Program-made: the position numbers and the translations under genes | Notes under the pieces: model-generated | The model's input: the letters and a program-made list of their open reading frames with translations, nothing else | The model's database searches: none | What the model was told of the DNA's origin: nothing | Part shown: positions 12,301 through 21,660 of the stretch, piece after piece | How the letters are laid out: every line of letters begins with the position of its first letter | How positions within the stretch are numbered: the stretch's first letter is position 1 | Assembly (NCBI GenBank): GCA_003991915.1 | Contig: RQTK01000209.1 | Coordinates: 226,695-290,694 of the forward strand | Length of the DNA stretch: 64,000 nucleotides | Origin: Elysia chlorotica | Lineage: Eukaryota; Mollusca; Gastropoda; Plakobranchidae | Direction of reading: 5' to 3'

Positions 12301-15300
12301 AGCAGTGTTCTTGAGTTGCCCTGTTTTTGTTTCCCCTCCGGCCAGTCGTGTAACAGCGATGTGACCGTGGTGGCCTTCCTCATCTTCCCGGCGAGGACCA
12401 ACAACTTCAACGTGGAGTCGCTGCGCGGTCAGGCCATTGCTAAGCAGCTCAAGGACACTGTCAGCAACGTGCAGGGCCAGATAGGGCGACGCCTCTTCGA
12501 TATATGCCTCAGGTGAGGCGCTCTTTCCTCGCTGGTTAGAAAAGGGGGAAGTTCTATATATTTAATCATCTCCTCGATCTAAAAAAAGTCTCTAACAGTG
12601 ACTGGATTCCAGAGTGGGACACTAGGGACTTACCTGGCCACATTTTGCTGGTACCGACCCAACCATTGCGCAGAAAATTGTGATGCATATATATAGATTG
12701 AACCGCACCTTTCCATATTGAAAGTAATAATTTTTTTCCTTGGACATCATCATCTGAGGTGCGATAGGGCAGAGTCTCTTTGATCTGTATGCCATAGTGC
12801 CTCTTTGATATTTGTCTGATGTGAGATTGAGCTTCTTTTCGATATTTCTCTGATTTTTACATTATGAGGCTCTTTGATATTTGTATTACGTGAGACGCTC
12901 TTTATTTTTTTTATCTTAAAAAGCAGAGCTTTCCTAACTATACATCTTTCCAATCTCATAAAAATTCTATATGGCAACAATAACCCAGAGTGGGATACCC
13001 AGGACTTATTATTGGTTCCTACCCAACGATTAGGGAAAGAAAGTAACTGTGGGAATATGGATCGAACCACACCTTTCCACATTAAAAGCAAATGTTCTTC
13101 CGCGGGACAGCGATGTCTGAGTTGGATAGGGGGTCTCTTTGATATATTTTGATAATAAAGACAGACAAAGAATCAATATTTGCCATTTGGGGATCCTCTT
13201 ATGTGAAAAACAGTGTCAAGCCATTATTGTGGAAAGTGGCAAAGTGTTTTGTTCTCACATTATCAAGAAAGTTTTACTGGTTGATTGTTTTAATAAGAAA
13301 ATGTGAAATAGAGTGTTAGCTCATTGCATCTAATTTTGATTTGTATAAGATAATGAAAATTCTATATTGTTGTTGTTGATTTTGATTTGTATAAGATAAT
13401 GAAAATTTTATATTGTTGTTGTTGTTTTTGTTGTTGTTGTTGTTGTTACTCAACATTATTTTTCAATTGACTTTATTAAATGCAGGAGATAATACAACTC
13501 TAGTGTTCACTGGTATAGACAGTTATGCCTTTTGTCATGCTTTGAATTATTTCAAAGGAGTTTCCACCTTAGATTTCCCAAAGAAATTTGTACGGGCTGA
13601 GATTTGAACCTTGCACTAACTCTACTCATCCAGTATTGTCCATTGGATCGCAATAAACGTGGGTGCTGTTTGATTCTAGCGTCTTCCCGTTGGGGCGTTT
13701 GCTGCCTGCACTGCATGCCACGTTCTTTTTCTCCATCTGTTTTTAGCAATGTGGAAAGACTCGGGTGTTAAGCCTTCTGTCCATTCATTGATGTTGTCCA
13801 TGTATGTCGTTTTTGGTCTGCCACATTTCCTTCGATGTTCCATTTCCCTTGGATTATCTCCCACGTAACAGGAAATGAACTTCTAGCTGTGTCTCCAAAG
13901 AAACCCATCTCTCTTTTGACTTCTGCTGCATATACATCTCTATTGGCATCTAGCTGTTTTAGGATGGTGTCATGTGTCATGGCTATTGTGTCGTTGTCCT
14001 CAGAGGGAAGCTCCCGGCCGGAGACGACATTCTCACACAGGACGATATCGTAAAGCTTAAAAGATGCATTTATGCAGCCCAGGTGAGCGTTTTTGTGCAT
14101 TTAGTTTTACCAGAGACTATAGATTTAGTGAGACGTTTCACAAAAAGAGCTTACAGTGCTTTTGGTACGGGGAGCTAGTGTGGTGCATGCTCAGTGTATT
14201 TCTTTATTGAAATTAATGCTGTTGACCAATTTTCTAAGTTATTACTAAGGTTTAAAGAAAGAAGTATCAGCCTTAATCGTCCCAACCCACATACAGTATG
14301 CAAAATCCTCCCTATAGAACCTCTCATTATTTAACAAGCTTCTGGTTTTACTATGTAGATGGAGAATTTTAAAAAATCCATATAATTTCTCTTCCCTTTA
14401 AACCCCCCCTCCCCCCAGATTTTGCTGTTTAAATATGATATGTAAAGTAAATTAGGGATAATAATGCTTTCACACTAAGTTTTTAGAAAAGGAACAAAAA
14501 TTTCTTTTCTAGTTGATACAAACAATTAAAAGGAATATTTAGAACTAAAGAAAATACAATTGCTTTTAGGTTATTTCTAAAATATATTAAAATTGCAATT
14601 CTTTTTCCTTGAAACCTTTTATCAGTTTGTCTTATGTTGTTTTTCAAAATCTTAATACTTTTTTTTTCCTTAATTAGTTTTTTTATCCTTTCAATTATTA
14701 TTAAGCCCAAATACATTAAAATGTATTGTATCAATCATTGGTAGTTTTCAAAAATTTTCAAGTTGGTGCATATTGCTATCTCAATAATGATTATTCCTCT
14801 TTACAATACTTTTTTTTTCCTGATCTGAAATGAGTCCCACAGAAAAATAGCCTCCCTGTCTGTTTTTGTTTTGTTTGTTTTTTTTGTTTTTGTTTTTTTT
14901 AATGCTTTTTTTGCTTTTCATCTTGAAATCCTTTCAGAGAAACAGTCTTCCTCCCATCTGCACTCACAATGTTGTGGACGATTCCAACGATCAGGTCCTG
15001 AATCAAATCCGCCGCTGCAGCCTCTTCAACAACAGGCATGACAGGGTCAAGGTGTGTGTTGCCTGCTTTTTACTGCTTGACAGTTGTTTTATATATAAAA
15101 AGATATAAGGGATTTAAACTAATACAAGATTCAGATGATTGGTTGACGCTGATGCAAGGAAAACTCAGCTTTCTTCATTTTAATGGACAAAGTGCTCTAG
15201 CAACAAAATTTTAAAAAAATTCTGAGTACATTTTAGCAATGAGCATTTTGCATGAGGTATTAAAAAAAGCCATGCTAAAAACAAAAAGTGGTAATGCCAA

Positions 15301-16094
15301 CAAAAGTTTAAAATGTTATTCACATTTGAAATGTGCTGTGTGCCCAGATTGTCTTCCATCCGGAGTTCCTGAACTCGACGAACCCTCTGTTTGCGCTGGA
15401 CTATGAGGACTTTGTGCGCGGCTGCCATCTTGGAGTGTTTCCAAGCTACTACGAGCCTTGGGGCTACACACCTGGTACGTCTATAATGAAACCTTTGACA
15501 TAACAAAGTCTAGAAGCTGGCCCACTGCCTTCGTTATATCAGAGGTCCACTGTACCAAGTTGAAGCCTCTCCTCTTCTAAACTTCAACGCATCACTTTAT
15601 TTAATATCTTGGGGCCCTTCCACAATATATCCTATATAGTGCTGAATTTGGATTAAACCAACTCAACTCAACTCATCACTGTGAAAGGAAGCTCCAGCCA
15701 AGAATCAACATCGCCAAGACAGCCTTTTCCGATAAAAACTTTGAATTCAACATGAAACTGGGGTAGATTCTAGGCACTGCTCAAAGCACTGAATGCCATT
15801 TACAATGCTGCCATCAAGTATATGTTGGTTACTATAATTATACAATTGTATGTTAAAGTATCAAGGAAAATTAAGTATTCAAATAACAAGAATAAAAAAA
15901 AAAGGATGTGTATTCCTGGGCTACTATATTTAAATCTTTTTCACATAATTGATCTTTATTTCCATGAAAGTAATCCAGGAAAAAGTTTTCACTACTCTAC
16001 ATGAATCTTGCTAACGCGACTGATTATTTGATAGCAACTTACATCCTTCACACCAGTTTCCATCCCCTTTAGCCTTCCTCCCTCCATCCCTCCC

Positions 16095-16161
<67 letters not shown>

Positions 16162-19100
16162 CTTTCATTTCTCGATTTTTTTTTTTTTAAATGTTGTTGT
16201 CATCTAACACTTTTGGACGGGGTTGAAATCCAATTTTGCAAGGATTAATTCTGAATGACAAACCTAATTTTTCTAATCGTACTTTTAGCGGAGTGCACGG
16301 TAATGGGAATTCCCAGCATCACAACGAACCTGTCTGGGTTTGGTTGCTTCATGCAAGACCACATCATAGACCCAAAGTCGTACGGCATTTACATCGTGGA
16401 CAGGCGGTTCAAGAGTCCCGAGGACTCAGTCAGAGAGCTGGCCCAGGTTGGTTGCAGGTTTTTTTTTAGGTGGTTATTTTTAGAATCCATTTAATCTATT
16501 AAATCCTTAAAATGCGATTGGCCGTTGCCAGTGGCAACTATTATATTTAATGTATGCATTATATTTTAAGGGGTTTTTTTTGGCTCAAAGATAATAAGAA
16601 AGAAAATTATAATCCAAGTTTAACCCCCTACCACAAGTATGTTTTTTAAGAGTTAATGTTATCACAATAACACATTGCATTCTTATATAATATAAACGTT
16701 TTTTGAATACATTGTTAGTATTGTCCTTCATAATATTTTATAGTAGTCTTGTAAGGTTCTAGAGTCAATATTTTTTCCTTGTGTGTTACACATAGTCAGT
16801 TATCTAGTTTTTAAAGGCACTGGTTGCATAACATGTTCTGTGAATATTTGTCATTATTGTTATTATATTTCTTTGTTTCCTAAGTTTACTTTTTGCTAAG
16901 GGATAGTAAGTATATCCATCCTTTAAACTTAGAATCCAGACTCTAAGATCTTTTTTCATGAATTATTACAGTTTAGAAAAAAAGGGCTTCATTCATATTT
17001 TACAGAGTCAAATTTTTTAGTTGAATAAATTAGGCACTGCTGGCTGTATTGTATTTATATGTGAGGCATTTCAGCTTGGACTGGTCTGAATTTGGATTTT
17101 TTAGTTATTTGTAATGTTTTAAAGAGCATCAACGCTGTCATCTCTGGAACCAGATAAATAGAGCAGTTTATAGGGTTATGCTTTAGCAATTTTTGCCTGA
17201 TTGAGTTGTGTCATATATATTGGTAAAAAGAAATCTCTTGTGATGGAACTTGATTGTGATATATCAACTTTAAATAAGATCCATTTCATTATTCACTATT
17301 CACACTCTGGAATATTTCAGTAAATGTTTGATATTGCTGCATTTTGAAAAAGAATATTTCATCATTCTTTCTTTTTTGACCTGCAATATTTTAGAAACAG
17401 TTTTATTTTGCAGGTTTTTCAAAAATGAATATTTCATTAATTGCTCCAATATTTCAGTACATGTTTAATGTTGCAGCCTTTCTAAAATAAATATTTTCTT
17501 ATTTTCTGGGGTATTTCAGTACATGTTTGACTTTGCCTGCTTGTCGAGGCGACAGCGGATTATCCAGAGAAACAGAACGGAGCGCCTCAGTGAGATGCTG
17601 GACTGGCGTAATCTGGGAGTGGTGAGTGCTCACACGCTGGGCCTATTTTCTGTATTTTCCGATAATTGTTTCTTTTAAAACAAAACGGCAAGTCATAATT
17701 CAGTAAAGATCTATCAGTGGGCTATGTATTAGTGTTCAATACTTCACCTCTTTACAAGAAGTTACAGTATTTAAAAAAAACCAACTGAACTAGTTGGCAT
17801 CATTGTCCAAGCGTCCTTTTTCTTGTGTCAGACAAGGGACTTACACAAGTGGTCTTGTAGGTACTCTAAACAGGCTGTTTTTTTAGACTCAGGCACAAAC
17901 TAATCTGTAGAACGAGGGTATTCACTCGATTGGTGTATAAAAACTATTGATAATATGTTAAAATGAAAGATATCATTATAAAGCTGAGTTTGTGCTGTTT
18001 TGATTGGTGTATAATACATGCAGCTTCATAAAATGAAAGTCTTTTCTCGAGCCTAAAAAAGTGATATACCGGCTGAAATAGCAACTGGGTGCTTGCGATC
18101 GCTCTTCTGGAATTCCCTCTGTCTATGACCTTGGGGTAAAACATCGTCTTCCGACGCAAAAGGTTCCGAGTTTGAATCCTGGCTGTTGCGTTCCCTACTG
18201 GTTGGGTCGGTGTCAGTATAATGTGACCGGCTGAGACAGGAGTCATGGTATCCCCGCCCTTTCTCGTGTGTGGCAGCACATAAAATTGTCAGACGTCCGT
18301 CTTGGGGCCGGTCCACAATATAGCCTATATAGTGCTGCTGTTGGACGTTAAACCAACCCAACCAACCTTTGTGACCTCGCGCATGAATCTGACTGATTGC
18401 AGATTCTTGTAAATCTGTAAAAAATGTAGTGCGAAAGATGTTTTTTTTTTTATAGTTCTTTTTTTTCGTATGGTACTATAAGTTTTACTTCAAGAAATTT
18501 CGCTTTGAAAATGTCAGTCTATTTTTGTGGAAAGGGTCAAAATTTTTCAACTTGAAAATATATCACTGTAAAGCTTGTCAATTTTTCTTTTAAAATAAAT
18601 CTGGTTCAAGCATTATCAATGCGTCAGATTCATGTGCAAGGCAAAAGAATCGAACCAGCTCTGACCAAAATTGTGTCAGCTTTCAGTCACTGACCCGCGG
18701 TTTTCAGAGATGAAAAATTTTAAGTCCACTCAAAATGTGTCAGAAATGTATGGTTCATTAATTTGTTAGTCGGTTCAAATTGGTTATTTCAACGATTCCA
18801 ATACAGAAGTTTACAAAGCTTACAAGGTGTATCTGAATTAAGTCTTAACCAATGAAATCTTGCTAAAAATGAAAAATCATGCTATTTCATATCATAATCA
18901 ATTGTATCTAAATTAAATTTGAACTCTGGTGGTTGTAATTTAAAATCTTTATGCAGTTCCTATTTGAAATTAACTTTCAAATAATTGACAAATTAACAAT
19001 AAAATTTAATTAGTGGTGTTATTTAGTTTGTTTTGAAACTATTGAGATGGCGCTTAAGGTCAGCTAATATTTCTCTGTTTATTACAAAGTGTTTACAAAA

Positions 19101-21149
19101 TGTTATACTATCAAAATCACAGTAAAGCCAAACTGTAGGGAAATGGGTACGACCTCTTTCTAACAAAAGTCACATGATGCTTGTAAGCCGACAGATGCGA
19201 AAAAGTGTATTGAAATAGAACTATGCTTTAGCCCAATCAGCAGATTGGTTTTTAAAAAAAATGAGAACGATCACATGACTTTTTTAACGTTTTTTTTTTT
19301 AGGGAAAGAGGTCAGCCCCATTCCGAATAGAGTTTTGGCCCATTTTTTATTGTATCTTCGTACAATTTTATCTAGTCATGCAGAGGTATTGTTTGACGTC
19401 TGTGATTCTCTAGTTTACATTTTCTGTTCATGAAAAACATACCATGTCCATCATTAGTTTTTATGTTTTTATGCTTTTTACATTTCAGTACTACCGGAAG
19501 GCAAGAAATCAGTCTCTGGTTAAAGTTTTTGGAGACAGAGCAAAGATTGATGTTTCCAATGTAAGAAATGTTAAGAGGTTTCTTTTTTTTTTTCAAAATG
19601 GACTGCACAATATATCCCCTTAATCAATAAAGTTTTTTTTTAAATATGTGGTGGGAAGAGGGGGGTTGGGTGGGAGTGGGTGAACAGTGGACAGAGGTCA
19701 GTCAGAAGTCGGCCTAGAAGCCTGGATGGATTGATAAGCAAGAGGTCAGCAGTTGGGATCTTCTCAGCATGTGTCCTCGCTCCATAAAGAATTCTGCAGG
19801 AAACATTAGGGGGCATAAAAAAAAACATTTATATAAATATTTGTAGGTGAAGAAAGTGATTTTTTTAATGTGTGTTAAATGGTATTAATTGTATTTTGTT
19901 GGTGTATTTTGGCAAATAATGAATTTCACTTTTTTAATTTTGAAAATCGTTCGGAAAATAAATATTTTATGAATATTTTAAGTTTTGCAATTTAGGTGTT
20001 GCGTTAAAAATACAATACAAACCGTTGTTTGGTGTTTTGCTAAACCGAACTGATTGGTACCAGACGTTTCAAATTTATTTTTCTGACAGTTTAGCACATT
20101 TTGTACTTCGGTAAAAGATATTAAGCTCACACCTTCATGATGAGACTGTAGGAAGTTCCAAAACTGACAGAAATACACACACTTGTCAATTAATTTTTCA
20201 TTTTTACTAAAACTCAGCATTTCAATCCGACGGTGTAAAAAGATTTTTGGGATAACTTGCTAAAAAATTCTTTGGGTTATTACCAGTACTACCGAGGCAA
20301 GACTCGTTTTTTTCAGAGGTTTAAAGAAACAAATTTTGCATTTATTAACCTTTAAAGTTGGTCTTTTACTGAAATCGCCTTTTTTTTAACAAAATCTGAA
20401 GGATGTATAGAAATGCAGGGCAATAGGGTTGAAAAAAAAATCACAAAAAAATAGAGACTGAATTCATTTTTTTCCCTCAGTATTTTTCAGAAGACCAAGG
20501 TTTTCCGTCTAACTTTTAAAAAATTTATATATATATAATTGTTCCAACTTCTGATTGATAGCTTTTTTATGGGGAACCAGTTCAACTCGCCTTGATCGAT
20601 AATCTGCTCCTTGGTTTTGAGTTAAAAAAACACCACAATATTTTTTTAACGCTTTTGGGCCTTGTCATTTTTTCCTATTGTTTCAACTGCTGGTCTGTAG
20701 TTTTTTTTTTAAGGTGAAACAGTTAAGCTGACTTGATAGATAATGTGCATCTCTGTTTTGAGTAAAAACAAAAACAATATTATTATTTTTTGATCTTTTG
20801 ATCTCGGAAAAGAGATTCAAAATAAGATTTTTTTTTCTACCTTTTAATCTGGTGGGGAAAAAAAATCAGAATATTTGTTTTCAACGTTTTGATCTGGGAA
20901 AAGAGAGACTTCAAAATAACAATTTTTTTGTACCTTTTGAACCAGGAAAAGAGAGAATTCAAAATGATGAGACCGGCATCGGCTCCCCCATCTCCGTCAT
21001 CAACTCGAGCGTCGACTCCGCGGGCTAGTGACGATGATGAGGATGACGATACACACCTCTACGATGACGATGAAGATGAAAATGCCCCAATTCAGTTCAA
21101 AGCAAAGACCCCTGAGGGAGCAACGATTGTCAACAGCAGAAGGCTGTGA
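3203..21149 (+). CDS. GYS: Glycogen [starch] synthase, complete gene, 15 coding exons
   Basis: Cytosolic enzyme that transfers glucose from UDP-glucose to the non-reducing ends of glycogen. It is a family GT3 glycosyltransferase. Coding join: 3203-3344, 6236-6417, 6871-7062, 7594-7779, 9390-9534, 9892-10009, 10543-10663, 12346-12512, 14004-14082, 14938-15051, 15348-15474, 16289-16446, 17520-17621, 19489-19560, 20946-21149. This totals 2109 nt, 702 aa plus stop, close to the length of animal GYS proteins. All phases match. Visible motifs are EVANKVGGIYTV (KxGG, residues about 42-54), [32 protein letters not shown]-like ITPNGLNV, the E-x7-E catalytic pair EPWGYTPAE (E518/E526), and an Arg cluster [15 protein letters not shown] (586-600) that binds glucose-6-phosphate in this family. 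The C-terminus has [11 protein letters not shown] (644-654), resembling the site-3 phosphorylation region, and a very acidic tail. The vertebrate N-terminal site 2/2a motif is absent. The start is chosen by similarity to invertebrate GYS N-termini and the context aacaATGG. Confidence 0.97.
3405..3610. repeat. TAGATC/TCTAGA-rich tract in GYS intron 1
   Basis: Repeated AGATCTAGATCT hexamer-like words in several short runs. The same word recurs at 37220-37660, so it is a local low-complexity type of this genome. Confidence 0.6.
4456..5680 (-). mobile_element. CR1/Jockey-like LINE reverse transcriptase fragment in GYS intron 1
   Basis: Read on the minus strand in three frames. It shows [14 protein letters not shown], a WFRSYL segment, [13 protein letters not shown], the catalytic box [10 protein letters not shown] (YADD), and the terminal [13 protein letters not shown] segment typical of the 3' end of these ORF2 proteins. 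Frameshifts at about 5270 and 4790 and loss of the endonuclease make it a dead, 5'-truncated copy. It is antisense to its host gene. Confidence 0.85.
6236..6417 (+). CDS. GYS: GYS exon 2
   Basis: 182 nt. It starts [19 protein letters not shown] after the acceptor ttgccggtag and ends RRAGFK with donor AAG|GTATGT. It completes the KxGG nucleotide-sugar loop started in exon 1. Confidence 0.95.
6871..7062 (+). CDS. GYS: GYS exon 3
   Basis: 192 nt, 64 codons, phase 0 at both ends. It encodes [20 protein letters not shown] through AWFLQD. Acceptor tttttggtag, donor GAT|GTAAGT. Confidence 0.95.
7594..7779 (+). CDS. GYS: GYS exon 4
   Basis: 186 nt, 62 codons. Carries [19 protein letters not shown] and [20 protein letters not shown], both highly conserved in GT3 enzymes. 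Acceptor ttttaacag, donor AAG|GTGATT. Confidence 0.95.
8785..9060. repeat. Diverged dispersed repeat in GYS intron 4
   Basis: Shares blocks with 28840-29065, such as TGAACACCCTT, a CAAGTTC...CCATTTCCTT block and a run near TTGACTG. The two are clearly related but too diverged to define ends by eye. A TC-rich tract lies just upstream (8713-8756). Confidence 0.45.
9390..9534 (+). CDS. GYS: GYS exon 5 (followed by a GC-AG intron)
   Basis: 145 nt: [20 protein letters not shown] to LLKRKP plus one base. Reading into exon 6 as KPDVITPNG requires the cut CCAG|GCAAGG, so the intron starts with GC. No GT donor nearby gives the needed phase. Confidence 0.92.
9892..10009 (+). CDS. GYS: GYS exon 6
   Basis: 118 nt: [20 protein letters not shown] to VRGHFYG. 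Acceptor cactttttctccag, donor TATGG|GTAAGC (phase 2). Confidence 0.95.
10203..10425 (+). mobile_element. tRNA-derived SINE in GYS intron 6, with target-site duplication
   Basis: Copy of the main SINE of this window. It has a tRNA-like head with a GGTTCGAGCC B-box, a conserved body (CTACTGGTTGGGTCGGTGT, GGCAGCACATA, TATATAGTGCTGAT) and the tail TTAAACCAACTCAACAAC. CATGCGTCA occurs on both sides (10204-10212 and 10417-10425), a 9-bp target-site duplication. Confidence 0.85.
10543..10663 (+). CDS. GYS: GYS exon 7
   Basis: 121 nt: [20 protein letters not shown] to LARLNYYLK. Acceptor ttctctctctgcag, donor AAG|GTAAGG. Confidence 0.95.
12346..12512 (+). CDS. GYS: GYS exon 8
   Basis: 167 nt: [20 protein letters not shown] to [11 protein letters not shown]-rich compared with the surrounding intron. 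Donor CAG|GTGAGG, phase 2. Confidence 0.95.
13555..14000 (-). mobile_element. LINE ORF2 C-terminal fragment against GYS exon 9
   Basis: The minus strand, in shifting frames, reads [42 protein letters not shown] and [15 protein letters not shown]. This is the GxRxxTxxxxIxxW-type tail common at the 3' end of molluscan LINE ORF2. Frameshifts show it is inactive. Its far end touches the exon 9 acceptor. Confidence 0.75.
14004..14082 (+). CDS. GYS: GYS exon 9
   Basis: 79 nt: [20 protein letters not shown] to CIYAAQ. The acceptor gtcgttgtcctcag lies directly against an antisense LINE fragment (13555-14000). Donor CAG|GTGAGC. Confidence 0.93.
14938..15051 (+). CDS. GYS: GYS exon 10
   Basis: 114 nt, 38 codons: [20 protein letters not shown] to RHDRVK. 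Acceptor tgaaatcctttcag, donor AAG|GTGTGT. Confidence 0.94.
15348..15474 (+). CDS. GYS: GYS exon 11 (first catalytic Glu)
   Basis: 127 nt: [20 protein letters not shown] then [18 protein letters not shown]. It carries E518 of the E-x7-E pair; the second Glu is in exon 12. Donor CCTG|GTACGT. Confidence 0.95.
15607..15675 (+). mobile_element. SINE 3' fragment in GYS intron 11
   Basis: Only the last part of the SINE: CTTGGGGCCC, then CACAATATATCCTATATAGT, then a GGATTAAACCAACTCAAC tail. Confidence 0.7.
16096..16157. repeat. (TC)n microsatellite in GYS intron 11
   Basis: Uninterrupted TC dinucleotides for about 62 bp, upstream of exon 12. Confidence 0.95.
16289..16446 (+). CDS. GYS: GYS exon 12 (second catalytic Glu)
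   Basis: 158 nt: [20 protein letters not shown] to VRELAQ. It supplies E526. The donor CAG|GTTGGT is weak compared with the other donors in the gene. It precedes the intron whose 3' end is tandemly repeated. Confidence 0.94.
17311..17528 (+). repeat. Degenerate tandem repeat of the exon 13 splice acceptor
   Basis: Four copies begin at 17311, 17385, 17448 and 17511. They share AATATTTCAGTACATGTTTG followed by a TTGC-like word. Copies 3 and 4 are exactly 63 bp apart. Copies 1 and 3 keep the TTTCAG acceptor, copy 2 reads TTTTAG, and copy 4 is the real acceptor plus the first codons of exon 13. Confidence 0.8.
17520..17621 (+). CDS. GYS: GYS exon 13 (Arg cluster)
   Basis: 102 nt, 34 codons: [20 protein letters not shown] to DWRNLGV. 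The arginine cluster is the allosteric and phosphorylation-sensing helix of the family. Its acceptor gtatttcag is the last of four degenerate repeats of the same splice-site sequence. Confidence 0.94.
18125..18367 (+). mobile_element. tRNA-derived SINE in GYS intron 13
   Basis: Nearly full-length copy: CCGACGCAAAAGG head, GAGTTTGAATCC B-box, CTACTGGTTGGGTCGGTGT, ACCGGCTGAGACAGGAGTC, CGTGTGTGGCAGCACATAA, and tail TTAAACCAACCCAACC. Confidence 0.85.
19489..19560 (+). CDS. GYS: GYS exon 14
   Basis: 72 nt, 24 codons: [20 protein letters not shown] then DVSN. It corresponds to the RYYxxAR segment of animal GYS. Donor AAT|GTAAGA. Confidence 0.9.
19847..20460 (+). repeat. About 600-bp dispersed repeat, copy 1 (GYS intron 14)
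   Basis: Aligns along its whole length with 49797-50394 in the same orientation. Shared words include AATAAATATTTTATGAA, GGTGTTGCGT, TTTCTGACAGTTTAG, GATTTTTGGGAT and GAAATGCAG. No ORF, no clear terminal repeats and no tRNA-like head were seen, so the class is unknown. Confidence 0.8.
20551..20795 (+). repeat. Diverged tandem duplication, period about 140 bp (GYS intron 14)
   Basis: The block CTTGATCGATAATCTGC, GGTTTTGAGTTAAAAAAAC, CACAATATTTTT (about 20590-20650) recurs as CTTGATAGATAATGTGC, TGTTTTGAGTAAAAACAAA, CAATATTATTATTTTT (about 20732-20792). Confidence 0.65.
20797..20964 (+). repeat. Degenerate tandem repeat leading into the exon 15 acceptor
   Basis: Four copies of a TTTGATCTGGGAAAAGAGA-like word at about 20797, 20843, 20888 and 20936, spacing 45-48 bp, each followed by TTCAAAAT-like and T-rich stretches. 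In the last copy the word reads TTTGAACCAGGAAAAGAGA and its CCAG|GAAAAG is the acceptor used by exon 15. Confidence 0.75.
20946..21149 (+). CDS. GYS: GYS exon 15 (C-terminal regulatory tail)
   Basis: 204 nt including [23 protein letters not shown], then Asp/Glu-rich blocks (DDDEDDD, DDDEDE), ending TIVNSRRL. The acceptor cttttgaaccag gives phase 0. The sequence around this acceptor is the last of a series of similar 45-48 bp repeats upstream. Confidence 0.88.
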   Translation, partial: EKREFKMMRPASAPPSPSSTRASTPRASDDDEDDDTHLYDDDEDENAPIQFKAKTPEGATIVNSRRL

Positions 21150-21660
21150 ATGTTTGCGGGAGTTAGCGGGGGTAGGAGCGGACCATACAATGGCTTGCTG
21201 TGTGAATGGTCTAGGGAAATCGGCTGGGTTTTTTGTTTTTTTTATGTTTCCTCTCTTCCTAAGATACCTAGTTTATTTACCTTTTTTTTGCGTCTCTTAT
21301 AGTTTTAGGTATTTACATTTTATCCATTGGGTTTGAATTTTATGATGTTGTTTTATGCTGGGGATGTTTTTTTGGTTTGGAACAGACCAAATGCAAAATG
21401 GCTACAATATAAATTAACCAGAGGATTGCATCTATGGGTGACTATGTATGAATGGCCTTTTGGAACGAATGCAACGGTTTCACTTTTTCAGTGATTCTTG
21501 TAAAGTCATGTCATTTTTTTACCTGCTAGTTTTTCTTTTGTTTTAGTTTTAAGGGAAAAGAAATAAAAAACAAGAGAATGGGCATGCTTATACCTAGCAA
21601 TGTATTTTGCAGTTTTTGTTTGCTTGATAATTGATTTTAATAAAAAGCAATTATATATTC
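21150..21660 (+). other. GYS: Probable proximal 3' UTR of GYS
   Basis: T-rich, noncoding, directly after the GYS stop codon. It ends near a canonical AATAAA. A longer 3' UTR is possible, since other AATAAA signals occur downstream, for example at 26646-26651 followed by GGTGAGGGT. Confidence 0.55.
21639..21644 (+). terminator. Candidate polyadenylation signal AATAAA for GYS
   Basis: First clear AATAAA with a T-rich downstream stretch, about 490 bp after the GYS stop. An earlier AATAAA at about 21562 is also possible. Which one is used cannot be told from sequence alone. Confidence 0.45.

Noticed and set aside
20281..20310. CAGTACTACCGAGGCAAGAC resembles the start of GYS exon 14 (CAG|TACTACCGGAAGGCAAG), suggesting a duplicated exon.
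   Set aside because: The same position in the second copy of the 600-bp dispersed repeat (near 50231) reads similarly, so it belongs to that repeat and the likeness to exon 14 is chance.
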